The notes under the pieces were generated by a model. The model was given only the letters and a program-made list of their open reading frames with translations, had not been told where the DNA came from and did no database searches. A program made the position numbers and the translations under genes. Shown here in pieces: positions 1 through 8,665 of a stretch of 64,000 nucleotides of DNA; position 1 is the stretch's first letter, and each line of letters opens with the position of its first letter. Location of the stretch: positions 1 through 64,000 of the forward strand of contig CAZNPW010000010.1 of assembly GCA_964575185.1 (NCBI GenBank). Reading direction: 5' to 3'. The DNA comes from CAZNPW01 sp964575185 (GTDB lineage Bacteria; Pseudomonadota; Alphaproteobacteria; Rhodobacterales; Rhodobacteraceae).

Positions 1-1348
1 GGCCCAGTTCGGCCAGAAACGTCTCCGCGCTGCCGACGAACCGCGCCTGGTGGCCCGCGGACAGGACGCCGCGGTCCACGTCGGTCTGCGCAAGCTGCAG
101 CGCGCGGATGCCCACGTCGCGGTGCCAGTCGGCGACCCAGGCCTCCTCCAGCGCGTCGTCGGCCCGCGCCGCGCTTTCGGCCACGTCGCCGACCAGCAGG
201 CGCTGGTACAGCCGGGCGTGGGGCTCCAGCACGGGCTGGTCGCCGAACAGGATGTCGAAGACCGCGAATTGCGGCAGGTGGCGGCCCATCACCACCAGCA
301 CCACGGTCAGCGGCGTCGACAGGATCAGGCCCAGCGGCCCCCAGATCCAGGTCCAGAAGATCGCCGCCACGATGATCGCCAGCGGCGTGACGCCCGACCG
401 CGCGCCGTAAAGCCACGGCTCGATCAGGTTCGACGTGACAAGCTCCACCACACCGAACAGGGCCGCGGTCCAGATCAGCAGCGACCAGTCCTCCGACACC
501 GCGAAGGCCACGATCAGCGGGCCCGCCGCAGCCATCACCGATCCGATGTAGGGCACGAACCGCAGCACCAGCGTCAGCAGCGCCCACAGCATCGCGTTCG
601 GCACGCCGATCAGCCACAGGCCCAGACCGATCGGCACCGCGTAAATCACGTTCACCAGGAGCAGCGTCAGCAGGTAGTTTCCGACCCGCCGGGCCGCGTC
701 CTCCAGAAGCTGGGTCGTGCCGTGGATGTCGCCGGTCCCGAACAGCCGGATGAAGCGGTCGCGCAGCTCGTCGCGTTCGAGCAGCATGAAGATGACGACC
801 ACGATCACCAGCCCCGCCGTGCCGACCGGCGCGAGCAGCGGCAGAAGCACGTCGCGCAGCGTTTCCCACACGCCGGTCTGCTCCACCACCTCGACCGCGA
901 CGGGCGCGGCTCCTTCCATCTCGGCCGCCCCGATCTGCGCATTGATCGCGGCCAGCATCTCGCCGAGCCGCCCGGCGATGCCGTTCTCGGCCGACAGCGC
1001 GTCGGTCAGCCCCTGCACCTTGGCCAGGATGTTCGACTGGAAGGTCGGCAGCTGCGTGGCGAGATCGCCGAGCTGCGAAGCGACCAGCAGCAGGAACGCC
1101 GCGATCAGCACGAAGGCCAGCGTGACCGTCGCCAGCACGGCAGGGATGCGCCCCAGCCCGGCACGGCGCTGGAACGAGACCAGCGGCGACAGCGCGAAGG
1201 TCAGCAGGATGGCGATGGCGAGCGGCAGGAAGATGTCCTGCCCCACATGCAGGATCGCCGCCACGATGGTGGCGACGATCAGGGTCGTTGCAGTCAGCCG
1301 GCGGGCCTGGGTGTCGTCCTGCACCGCCGCGATAGGCTCCGGCGGCAC
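1..1348 (-). CDS. AI-2E family transporter / PerM-type permease (3' end outside window)
   Basis: Integral membrane protein of the AI-2E/PerM family (PF01594); members export or exchange small molecules or ions, and the substrate here is unknown. About 449 residues are visible and the C-terminus runs off the window. Hydrophobic segments occur near residues 15-50 and 65-85. A soluble loop follows, then a dense block of helices at about 190-350 containing the family-typical stretches RFVPYIGS and EPWLYGARSG. I chose the GTG start because GGACGG lies just upstream and the preceding glgX stop is only one base away, so the gene is probably co-transcribed with glgC-glgX. No in-frame ATG is available near the N-terminus. 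Confidence 0.85.
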   Translation of the reverse strand, partial: MPPEPIAAVQDDTQARRLTATTLIVATIVAAILHVGQDIFLPLAIAILLTFALSPLVSFQRRAGLGRIPAVLATVTLAFVLIAAFLLLVASQLGDLATQLPTFQSNILAKVQGLTDALSAENGIAGRLGEMLAAINAQIGAAEMEGAAPVAVEVVEQTGVWETLRDVLLPLLAPVGTAGLVIVVVIFMLLERDELRDRFIRLFGTGDIHGTTQLLEDAARRVGNYLLTLLLVNVIYAVPIGLGLWLIGVPNAMLWALLTLVLRFVPYIGSVMAAAGPLIVAFAVSEDWSLLIWTAALFGVVELVTSNLIEPWLYGARSGVTPLAIIVAAIFWTWIWGPLGLILSTPLTVVLVVMGRHLPQFAVFDILFGDQPVLEPHARLYQRLLVGDVAESAARADDALEEAWVADWHRDVGIRALQLAQTDVDRGVLSAGHQARFVGSAETFLAELG

Positions 1349-1349
1349 G

Positions 1350-3398
<2,049 letters not shown>

Positions 3399-3412
3399 AG
3401 AAGCTCCTCTGT

Positions 3413-4657
3413 TCAGGAAATGCGCAGCATGCCGCGCAGCGACAGCGCCGGACGCCGTTCCGCGGCGCGGCGCGCCAGCATCTGCGTGGTGACGAGCGTG
3501 GTCCCGCCCGCCGTCCGGCGGAACCAGCGCGCGTCCTCGTCGGCATCCTCGCCCACGACCAGCCCTTCCGGGATCGGGGTGCCCGGCGCGACGATCACGT
3601 CCGTCAGCCGGACCCCGGGCGCGACACGGCTGCCCGGCATCAGCACCGTGCCGTCGAGCACGGCCCAGCGCGACGGGTCGGCCGCGCGCAGGCGTGGCGC
3701 GAGCAGCTGCACCCCCCCGCCGCCGAGCCGTCCGGCAAAGCGCGTCGTGCCCGTGTTCGGCGCGGGCGGCACGGGCGGGGCGGCGTCGGGGGCGACGGGC
3801 CGGGGCACCGGGCGCGGCGTGGCCGCCATGTCGAGCCAGCAGGCGCGGAACGCATCGAGCGTGCCGACATCGCGCCAGTAGGGTGCGCCGTCGGCCCCGT
3901 CCCACCGCCACACCGCCGCCTCGCCGCGCGCGACCGCCTGCGGCAGCACGTCGTTCCCGAAGTCGGTCAGCCGCCCGGCCCGCAGCATGGCGCGCAGCCA
4001 GTCCCAGCGCGCGACATAGATCCCGAGGCTCGCGAGCGCGCGCCCGCCGTCGTCGGGCAGGGCCTCGGGGTGGGCGGGCTTCTCGGCGAAGCCCGCGATC
4101 CGGTCGCCCCGCGCGGCGATCACGCCGAAGCCGCGCGCCTCGCTGACCGGCACCGGCAGGGCCGCGACGGTGATTCCCGCGCCGGTCGCGCGGTGATGCG
4201 CGATCAGCGGCCGGTAATCCATGCCGTAGACGTGGTCGCCCGACAGGATCACCACCTCGTCGGCACCCAGCGCGTCGATCAGGTCGGCATTGGCCGCAAC
4301 CGCGGCGGCGGTGCCCGCATAGCCCTCACCGGGAACCACCTCGGCCCCGTTGCGAAGGATCAGCCCGTGGCCGCGGAACGACGGCCCCCAGACCTGCGTC
4401 AGGTGCCGCGATAGCGTGCCCGGCATGTATTGCGTGGCGACGAGCATGCCCGACAGCCCCGACCGCAGCGCGTTGGCGACCGAGAAATCGGCGATCCGGT
4501 GCCCGCCCGCGAAATGCAGCGCAGGCTTGCACTCGGCCCGGGTCAGTTCGTGCAGGCGCGACCCCCGCCCGCCGGCCAGCAGCACGCCCAGCGTGCGGAT
4601 CAGGTCCGGGAGGGGGGCATGGGGCAGTTCGGACACGTGCAGGGGTGCAGACGACAT
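3413..4657 (-). CDS. glgC: Divergent glucose-1-phosphate adenylyltransferase (GlgC family)
   Basis: Makes ADP-glucose from glucose-1-phosphate and ATP for glycogen synthesis. The N-terminal nucleotidyltransferase fold shows GVLLAGGRGSRL, KPALHFAGGHRIADF (canonical enzymes have a KPAxxFGGxxRIIDF-like segment), GYAGTAAAV, ILSGDHVYGMDY, FAEKPAHPE and YWRDVGTLDAF. A Pro/Ala-rich linker near 275-300 leads to a degenerate left-handed beta-helix tail. The 414-residue length is usual. The ATG start is set by GGAGG five bases upstream; a second in-frame ATG lies four codons earlier without a good ribosome site. Sequence drift in the active-site segments means the exact sugar specificity is less certain than the family. 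Confidence 0.82.
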   Translation of the reverse strand: MSSAPLHVSELPHAPLPDLIRTLGVLLAGGRGSRLHELTRAECKPALHFAGGHRIADFSVANALRSGLSGMLVATQYMPGTLSRHLTQVWGPSFRGHGLILRNGAEVVPGEGYAGTAAAVAANADLIDALGADEVVILSGDHVYGMDYRPLIAHHRATGAGITVAALPVPVSEARGFGVIAARGDRIAGFAEKPAHPEALPDDGGRALASLGIYVARWDWLRAMLRAGRLTDFGNDVLPQAVARGEAAVWRWDGADGAPYWRDVGTLDAFRACWLDMAATPRPVPRPVAPDAAPPVPPAPNTGTTRFAGRLGGGGVQLLAPRLRAADPSRWAVLDGTVLMPGSRVAPGVRLTDVIVAPGTPIPEGLVVGEDADEDARWFRRTAGGTTLVTTQMLARRAAERRPALSLRGMLRIS

Positions 4658-4680
4658 CTGGGCCTCCATCTTGGCGGAGG

Positions 4681-4706
4681 AACGCGGGCCAGCGCGCTTC
4701 GGTTCC
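4681..4706 (-). promoter_or_regulatory. EcfG-type promoter for glgC
   Basis: Reading on the minus strand, GGAAC (4706-4702) and CGTT (4684-4681) are separated by 17 bp. This matches the alphaproteobacterial general-stress sigma factor consensus GGAAC-N16/17-CGTT. The expected start of transcription is a few bases upstream of the glgC ATG, giving a short leader. The site is back-to-back with the promoter of the PRC-barrel gene, and the two -35 elements are separated by only three bases. Confidence 0.7.
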
Positions 4707-4709
4707 GCC

Positions 4710-4734
4710 GGAACCGGTCGCGAATCGCCGCGTT
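4710..4734 (+). promoter_or_regulatory. EcfG-type promoter for the PRC-barrel protein gene
   Basis: GGAAC (4710-4714), a 16-bp spacer and CGTT (4731-4734) match the EcfG consensus exactly. It lies about 50 bp before the ATG of the downstream exported protein. Confidence 0.78.
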
Positions 4735-4784
4735 CTGACGGCAAGGGCGCATCTCGGCGCCCATTCCGCATGATGGAGACCGCG

Positions 4785-5690
4785 ATGAAGACTCTGATGA
4801 TTTCCACCGCCCTGGTCGGCGCCCTCGCGCTGCCCGCCGTGGCGCAGACCCCCGACAACATGACCTTTCTGGCCGAACGCCCGCAGGGCAGCGTCGAGGC
4901 CTCGACCCTGATCGGGTCGCGGATCTACGCCTCCGCCAACACCGTCGAGGCCGACGCCTTCAACGGCGTCCAGCAGGACTGGAGCGACATCGGCGAGGTC
5001 AACGACATCGTGCTGTCGCGCGACGGCCAGGTCGAGGCCGTGCTGGTGGACGTGGGCGGTTTCCTCGGGATCGGCGAACGCCAGGTCGCGGTCGAGATGA
5101 GCGCGCTGCGCTTCGTCGCCGATGACGCGACCGACGCCGACGACTGGTTCATCGTGATGACCGGCGACCGTGCGCTGCTCGAATCGGCGCCGGCCTGGAA
5201 CGCCGCGATGTCGGGCACCGGCGCGGCCGCGACCGACGCCGCCGCCACGGGTGCCGCCGCAGGCGCGGCGGGCGCGGGCGCCGTGGCGGGTGCCGCGGGC
5301 ACCGTGGGCGACCCGAACGCGGAAGTCCCGGCCGCGAACGAGGCCGTCGCCTCGGTCGACGCCGGCACGGCCAATGCGGCGATCGCGCGCGAGGGCTACG
5401 CCGCCGCCGACGCGACGCGGCTCACGTCGGAAAACCTCACCGGTGCCACGGTCTACGACTCGCAGGATGCCAGCATCGGCGAGGTGTCGGACCTCGTGCT
5501 GACCGAAGCCGGCCAGGTGTCGCAGATGATCGTGGACGTCGGCGGGTTCCTCGGCATCGGCGAGAAGCCGGTCGCGCTGGAGATGAGCCAGGTCCAGGTG
5601 CTCCAGGCCGATGGCGGCGGCGAACTGCGCGTCTACGTCCCGATGACGCGCGAACAGCTCGAGGCGCTGCCCTCGGCGGCCGAAGGCTGA
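4785..5690 (+). CDS. Exported protein with two PRC-barrel domains
   Basis: A 301-residue protein with a clear signal peptide (MKTLMISTALVGALALPAVAQ), so probably periplasmic. Two PRC-barrel repeats are visible at about 60-110 and 230-285. They share the near-identical core VDVGGFLGIGE, followed by RQVAVEMS in the first and KPVALEMS in the second, and they are separated by an Ala/Gly/Thr-rich linker (about 140-180). PRC-barrel domains serve as binding or adaptor modules; no enzymatic function can be assigned. GGAGA five bases before the ATG fixes the start rather than the upstream ATG. An EcfG promoter precedes it and a strong terminator follows, so it is a monocistronic stress gene. Confidence 0.88.
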   Translation: MKTLMISTALVGALALPAVAQTPDNMTFLAERPQGSVEASTLIGSRIYASANTVEADAFNGVQQDWSDIGEVNDIVLSRDGQVEAVLVDVGGFLGIGERQVAVEMSALRFVADDATDADDWFIVMTGDRALLESAPAWNAAMSGTGAAATDAAATGAAAGAAGAGAVAGAAGTVGDPNAEVPAANEAVASVDAGTANAAIAREGYAAADATRLTSENLTGATVYDSQDASIGEVSDLVLTEAGQVSQMIVDVGGFLGIGEKPVALEMSQVQVLQADGGGELRVYVPMTREQLEALPSAAEG

Positions 5691-5711
5691 TCCGTTCCGC
5701 AGCGTGACGCG

Positions 5712-5745
5712 GCCCGCCATGCCCGACCGGCATGGCGGGCTTTTT
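5712..5745 (+). terminator. Rho-independent terminator of the PRC-barrel gene
   Basis: A perfect 12-bp stem (GCCCGCCATGCC paired with GGCATGGCGGGC) with a 5-base loop is followed directly by TTTTTC. Confidence 0.93.
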
Positions 5746-5783
5746 CATGCCTGTCGGCAAGACGTTGATGCGACAGCAGAAAG

Positions 5784-5807
5784 GGCCGCAGGCGTGTGCC
5801 TGCGGCC
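5784..5807 (-). terminator. Second (distal) hairpin downstream of the DUF1328 gene
   Basis: A 10-bp perfect stem GGCCGCAGGC/GCCTGCGGCC with a 4-base loop. On the minus strand it is followed by CTTTCTG. It is nearly identical to the adjacent proximal hairpin, so this looks like a duplicated terminator. Confidence 0.65.
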
Positions 5808-5822
5808 ACCGGCACGAAAGGA

Positions 5823-5852
5823 AAGGGCCGCAGGCGTCTGCCTGCGGCCCTT
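5823..5852 (-). terminator. Proximal terminator of the DUF1328 gene
   Basis: A 13-bp perfect stem (AAGGGCCGCAGGC paired with GCCTGCGGCCCTT) with a 4-base loop. On the minus strand it is followed by TCCTTTC. It lies about 40 bp past the stop codon of the small membrane protein gene. Confidence 0.8.
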
Positions 5853-5894
5853 GGTGCGGTGTCGTCCCGTCGCGGGGAACGGCACGGTCCAGGG

Positions 5895-6068
5895 TCAGAC
5901 CGGGGGACGGCCCCGCACCGCCCGGGCGATCATCGCGATGACGAACAGCACGATGAACACGAAGAAGAGGATCTGCGCGATCCCGGCCGAGGCCCCGGCG
6001 ATACCGCCGAAGCCCAGCGCGGCCGCGATCAGCGCGACGACCAGAAAGGTCAGTGCCCAGCCAAGCAT
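5895..6068 (-). CDS. Small DUF1328 (YtjA-type) membrane protein
   Basis: A 57-residue protein, too short for many gene callers. It reads MLGWALTFLVVALIAAALGF, then a Gly/Ala-rich turn, then ILFFVFIVLFVIAMI and a basic tail ending RGRPPV. This is the two-helix layout of DUF1328 proteins, which are inner-membrane proteins often induced by stress and without a known biochemical role. AAGGAG sits six bases before the ATG. It has its own EcfG-type promoter and a tandem terminator, so it is a single-gene unit divergent from the DUF2383 gene. Confidence 0.88.
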   Translation of the reverse strand: MLGWALTFLVVALIAAALGFGGIAGASAGIAQILFFVFIVLFVIAMIARAVRGRPPV

Positions 6069-6119
6069 GATTGCTCCTTTACTTGCGAAAGTCGGGGCCC
6101 GCGGCCCCGTTGCAGGTCA

Positions 6120-6145
6120 AACGCCGCAGCCCGGCCGCCGGTTCC
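6120..6145 (-). promoter_or_regulatory. EcfG-type promoter for the DUF1328 gene
   Basis: On the minus strand GGAAC (6145-6141), a 17-bp spacer and CGTT (6123-6120) fit the consensus. The predicted leader is about 45 bases. It is paired back-to-back with the promoter of the divergent gene, and the two -35 elements form the inverted repeat GGTTCC-GGCACC-GGAACC-like block. Confidence 0.72.
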
Positions 6146-6151
6146 GGCACC

Positions 6152-6177
6152 GGAACCGGCACCGGGCGGGGCACGTT
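6152..6177 (+). promoter_or_regulatory. EcfG-type promoter for the DUF2383 gene
   Basis: GGAAC (6152-6156), a 17-bp spacer and CGTT (6174-6177) match the consensus. It lies about 30 bp before the GTG start. Confidence 0.75.
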
Positions 6178-6208
6178 TGCCTGCGACATCCGCACAAAGG
6201 AGCGATCC

Positions 6209-6709
6209 GTGAACTCGATCCCCCCCGCCACGCCCCCCGTTACCCCCGCCGCCGGCTCCGCCGCCCCGCAGGGTGACGGTCGGGACAGGAACGACATCAA
6301 CTGGGACAGCGTCGCCAAGGCGCACGTCCGCACCGTCGACGCGCTGGCCGGTTTCGACAAGATGGTCGAGAAGGCCGAGCCGCGCTTCCGCCCGGTCGCC
6401 GAACGCTTCCAGACGCTGCACCGCCGCCACGCCGGCGAACTCGCGCGGATCCTGGCCGACGCCGGGCAGGCGGTGGAGGCCGAGGGGTCGTTCATGGGCA
6501 CCGTCAACCGGGCCGTCGTGGCCACGCGCGCCGTGTTCGACGAGGTCGACGAGGACGTGATGGACGAGGTCCGGCGCGGCGAGCAGAACGTCGTGCGCGC
6601 CTTCGAGGAGGCGCTGGACCAGCCGCTGGCACCCGCCCCGCGCGAAGCGGTTTCGCGGATGCTGGCCGAGCTGAACGACCTGATCGCGGAAACGCGCCAC
6701 CTCGACTGA
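6209..6709 (+). CDS. DUF2383-like four-helix bundle protein
   Basis: A 166-residue soluble, largely helical protein with charged residues spread along it. The region at about 30-140 resembles the DUF2383/PA2169 ferritin-like four-helix fold (for example HVRTVDALAGFDKMVEKAEPRF, HAGELARIL and VRRGEQNVVRAFEEAL). No signal peptide is seen, and the first 30 residues are Pro/Ala-rich. The GTG start is supported by AAAGGAG six bases upstream; starts further up would begin before the promoter. Function is unknown; the family is linked to stress and stationary phase. It is expressed from its own EcfG-type promoter. Confidence 0.82.
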   Translation: MNSIPPATPPVTPAAGSAAPQGDGRDRNDINWDSVAKAHVRTVDALAGFDKMVEKAEPRFRPVAERFQTLHRRHAGELARILADAGQAVEAEGSFMGTVNRAVVATRAVFDEVDEDVMDEVRRGEQNVVRAFEEALDQPLAPAPREAVSRMLAELNDLIAETRHLD

Positions 6710-6722
6710 CCGCCGGAAAGAA

Positions 6723-6798
6723 GTGCGATATCGTATCAACTGGTGCGATATCGTACTAGATGGTGCGATATCGTACTATCCGGTACGATATCGCACCA
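6723..6798. repeat. Four 20-bp-spaced copies of a CGATATCG palindrome
   Basis: CGATATCG occurs at 6726, 6746, 6766 and 6786, exactly 20 bp apart. The first three copies share the direct-orientation unit GTGCGATATCGTA. The fourth is inverted. Copies 3 and 4 therefore make a perfect 16-bp inverted repeat, TGGTGCGATATCGTAC, around a 6-base loop. The block is A+T-rich compared with its surroundings and lies between two convergent genes. It could be a protein-binding array or part of a transcription end; its role is unknown. Confidence 0.9.
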
Positions 6799-6822
6799 CT
6801 TTAGTGCCGTTCCGGAAAGCGA

Positions 6823-6848
6823 AAGGCCCCCGCCGCGGCGGGGGCCTT
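6823..6848. terminator. Bidirectional terminator between DUF2383 and CsbD genes
   Basis: An 11-bp perfect stem AAGGCCCCCGC/GCGGGGGCCTT with loop CGCG. TTCG follows on the plus strand and TCGCTTTCC on the minus strand. It ends the csbD-like gene and probably also the convergent gene. Confidence 0.8.
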
Positions 6849-6867
6849 CGTCATGTCCGGATGCGCA

Positions 6868-7065
6868 TCAGAGGGTGCGGAACCAGTCGTCCACCTCGCG
6901 CTCGGCCTCGTCCTTGGCGCGGCCGTATCGCTTCTGGATCAGCCCCGCGATCTCGTCGCGCTTGCCGTTGATCCGGCTCCAGTCGTCGCCCGAGATGTCG
7001 GCCCAGCGCTGCTTGGCGCGGCCCTTCATCTCGGTCCAGGTGCCTTCGACGGTGTCCCAGTTCAT
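6868..7065 (-). CDS. CsbD family stress protein
   Basis: A 65-residue hydrophilic protein starting MNWDTVEGTWTEMKGRAKQRW, with the characteristic CsbD pattern (a WxxxKGxxKxxWxxL-like segment, then a charged helix ending DDWFRTL). CsbD proteins are abundant general-stress proteins of unknown mechanism; in Bacillus the family is under sigma-B. AGGAGG lies seven bases upstream of the ATG. The EcfG-type promoter sits in the end of the neighbouring phospholipase D gene, so it can be transcribed separately from the ecfG operon. Confidence 0.93.
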   Translation of the reverse strand: MNWDTVEGTWTEMKGRAKQRWADISGDDWSRINGKRDEIAGLIQKRYGRAKDEAEREVDDWFRTL

Positions 7066-7098
7066 GGTCGTCCTCCTGAAAGGGTCTCATGGCATCAG

Positions 7099-7124
7099 AA
7101 CGCAGCGGGCTTCAGACAAGTTCC
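7099..7124 (-). promoter_or_regulatory. EcfG-type promoter for the CsbD gene
   Basis: On the minus strand GGAAC (7124-7120), a 17-bp spacer and CGTT (7102-7099) match the consensus. The -35 element lies inside the last codons of the upstream phospholipase D-like gene. Confidence 0.75.
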
Positions 7125-8665
7125 TCGGGCAGCAGCGGAACGCGGCGGCCGTCGCGTTCGGCGGCGCGGATGCTGTAGGGCAGCAGGAACCCCTCGCGCA
7201 GCGCGGGCGTCCGGCGGGCGTTCTTCACCGCCAGGGCGCGCCACAGGGCGACGGCGCGGTCGGGGGTGAGAAGGCCGGGGGAGGGCGAGGGCGGCAGCCA
7301 GTGCGACATCACCCGCGTCCGCAGGGCGGTGACGGTGGCGGGGTCGGTCAGCTCCACCCCCGCCTCGGTGTCCCAGCGCAGCGAGCGGCCGTTCAGGTTG
7401 GCCGACGACACGATCGCGGCCGCATCGTCGAAGATCGAGACCTTGGCGTGGACGTAGATGATCGGCGCGCCGTGCAGGAAGTCGCGTCCGTGGGGCCGCA
7501 GGCGTTCGCGCCAGCGGCGGCGCTGGGCGGGGCCGCCGATGAACACCCGCGGCCCGAAGGCACGGGTCAGGATGCGCAGGCAGCCCGCCTGCACCCATTC
7601 GCCGCCGCGCACGTCGAGACCCGGGCGCTTCGAGAACGCGAGGTCGTCGGGCGCGCCGGGCAGGATCAGGATCAGGGTGAGGTCGGGGTTGGCCTTCGCC
7701 GCCCGCGCCAGCGCCTCGGCCAGCCCGCGGTCGCGGAAATACTGCGTTTCCAGGTAGATGAGCCGCCGCGCCGCCGCGATGCGGGCCATGTGCGCGGCGC
7801 GCAGTTCGGCCAGCACCGGCTCGGGCCCCAGGTGCAGCGGCTGCCATTTGCGCTTGCGCGAGATGGTGCGCAGCACGCCCGCCTGCGGCGGCGGGGCACG
7901 GCGGCCCTCGATCGTGCCGAGGAAGCTGTCGAGGTGCTGCCCCGCGGCCTCGGCCATCGCGCCGCCGTCGATCAGGAGCTGCACGTCGTGCCAGGTGTCG
8001 TGCGCCGCCTGATCGTGCGCGGGGCTGTCGTAGCGCCGTTCGTCGAGGTCGAGCCCGCCGATATACAGCCAGCGCCGGTCGACCAGGCACAGCTTCTGGT
8101 GGTGCGTGCCGGGGAACAGCCGCGGGATCGGCCAGCGCCGGGGCCGCACGGTGCCGTCGGGGCGGAAGCGCATCCGGCGCGCGACCCCGGGCATCTCGCG
8201 CAGGGCCGCCTCGCGCACGGCAGGGGCCAAGGTGTTCAGCCAGCGCGCGGTCTTGCGGAGGCGCAGATGGATCACCGGCCAAAAGGCGAGCCGCGGCAGC
8301 AGCCCCGTCTCGCTCGCGTGCATCGCGGGCACGATCCGCAGGCGGTCGTGCGCCCCGGCGATCTCGGCCGCGGCGTGGAACATCCGCACGGTGCGCCAGG
8401 TGGCGCGGTGCATCTCGGCCCGCATCACCGGATCGAGGTCGCTGACGACGAAGCTCAGCCGCACCCCGCGTGCCAGCGTGTGCTCCACGAGGTCGAACCA
8501 GGTCCGGCCGACGGCGCGGGCCTCGGGCGACCGCAGCCGCGTCGTCAGGTCGAAGACGAGGAAGCTCGCGTCGATCCGGTCCTGCGCGGCAAGGAACAGC
8601 CGCTCCAGCTCGGGGTAGGCTTCCGAGGCGGTCAGCAGGAAGCGGATGTCGCCGGGCGGGGTCAT
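7112..8665 (-). CDS. Phospholipase D-like / cardiolipin synthase-like protein
   Basis: A 517-residue cytoplasmic or membrane-associated enzyme of the PLD superfamily, with two HKD motifs. The first is HHQKLCLVDRRWLYIGG (about 190-205) and the second YVHAKVSIFDDAAAIVSSANLNGRS (about 405-430). The paired layout fits phosphatidyltransferases or phospholipases acting on glycerophospholipids; the exact substrate is not evident. No clear N-terminal transmembrane segments are seen, unlike classical Cls enzymes. The ATG follows the kinase stop codon without a gap, so it is translationally coupled in the nepR-ecfG-kinase operon. That context suggests membrane lipid remodelling under stress. Confidence 0.88.
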   Translation of the reverse strand: MTPPGDIRFLLTASEAYPELERLFLAAQDRIDASFLVFDLTTRLRSPEARAVGRTWFDLVEHTLARGVRLSFVVSDLDPVMRAEMHRATWRTVRMFHAAAEIAGAHDRLRIVPAMHASETGLLPRLAFWPVIHLRLRKTARWLNTLAPAVREAALREMPGVARRMRFRPDGTVRPRRWPIPRLFPGTHHQKLCLVDRRWLYIGGLDLDERRYDSPAHDQAAHDTWHDVQLLIDGGAMAEAAGQHLDSFLGTIEGRRAPPPQAGVLRTISRKRKWQPLHLGPEPVLAELRAAHMARIAAARRLIYLETQYFRDRGLAEALARAAKANPDLTLILILPGAPDDLAFSKRPGLDVRGGEWVQAGCLRILTRAFGPRVFIGGPAQRRRWRERLRPHGRDFLHGAPIIYVHAKVSIFDDAAAIVSSANLNGRSLRWDTEAGVELTDPATVTALRTRVMSHWLPPSPSPGLLTPDRAVALWRALAVKNARRTPALREGFLLPYSIRAAERDGRRVPLLPEELV

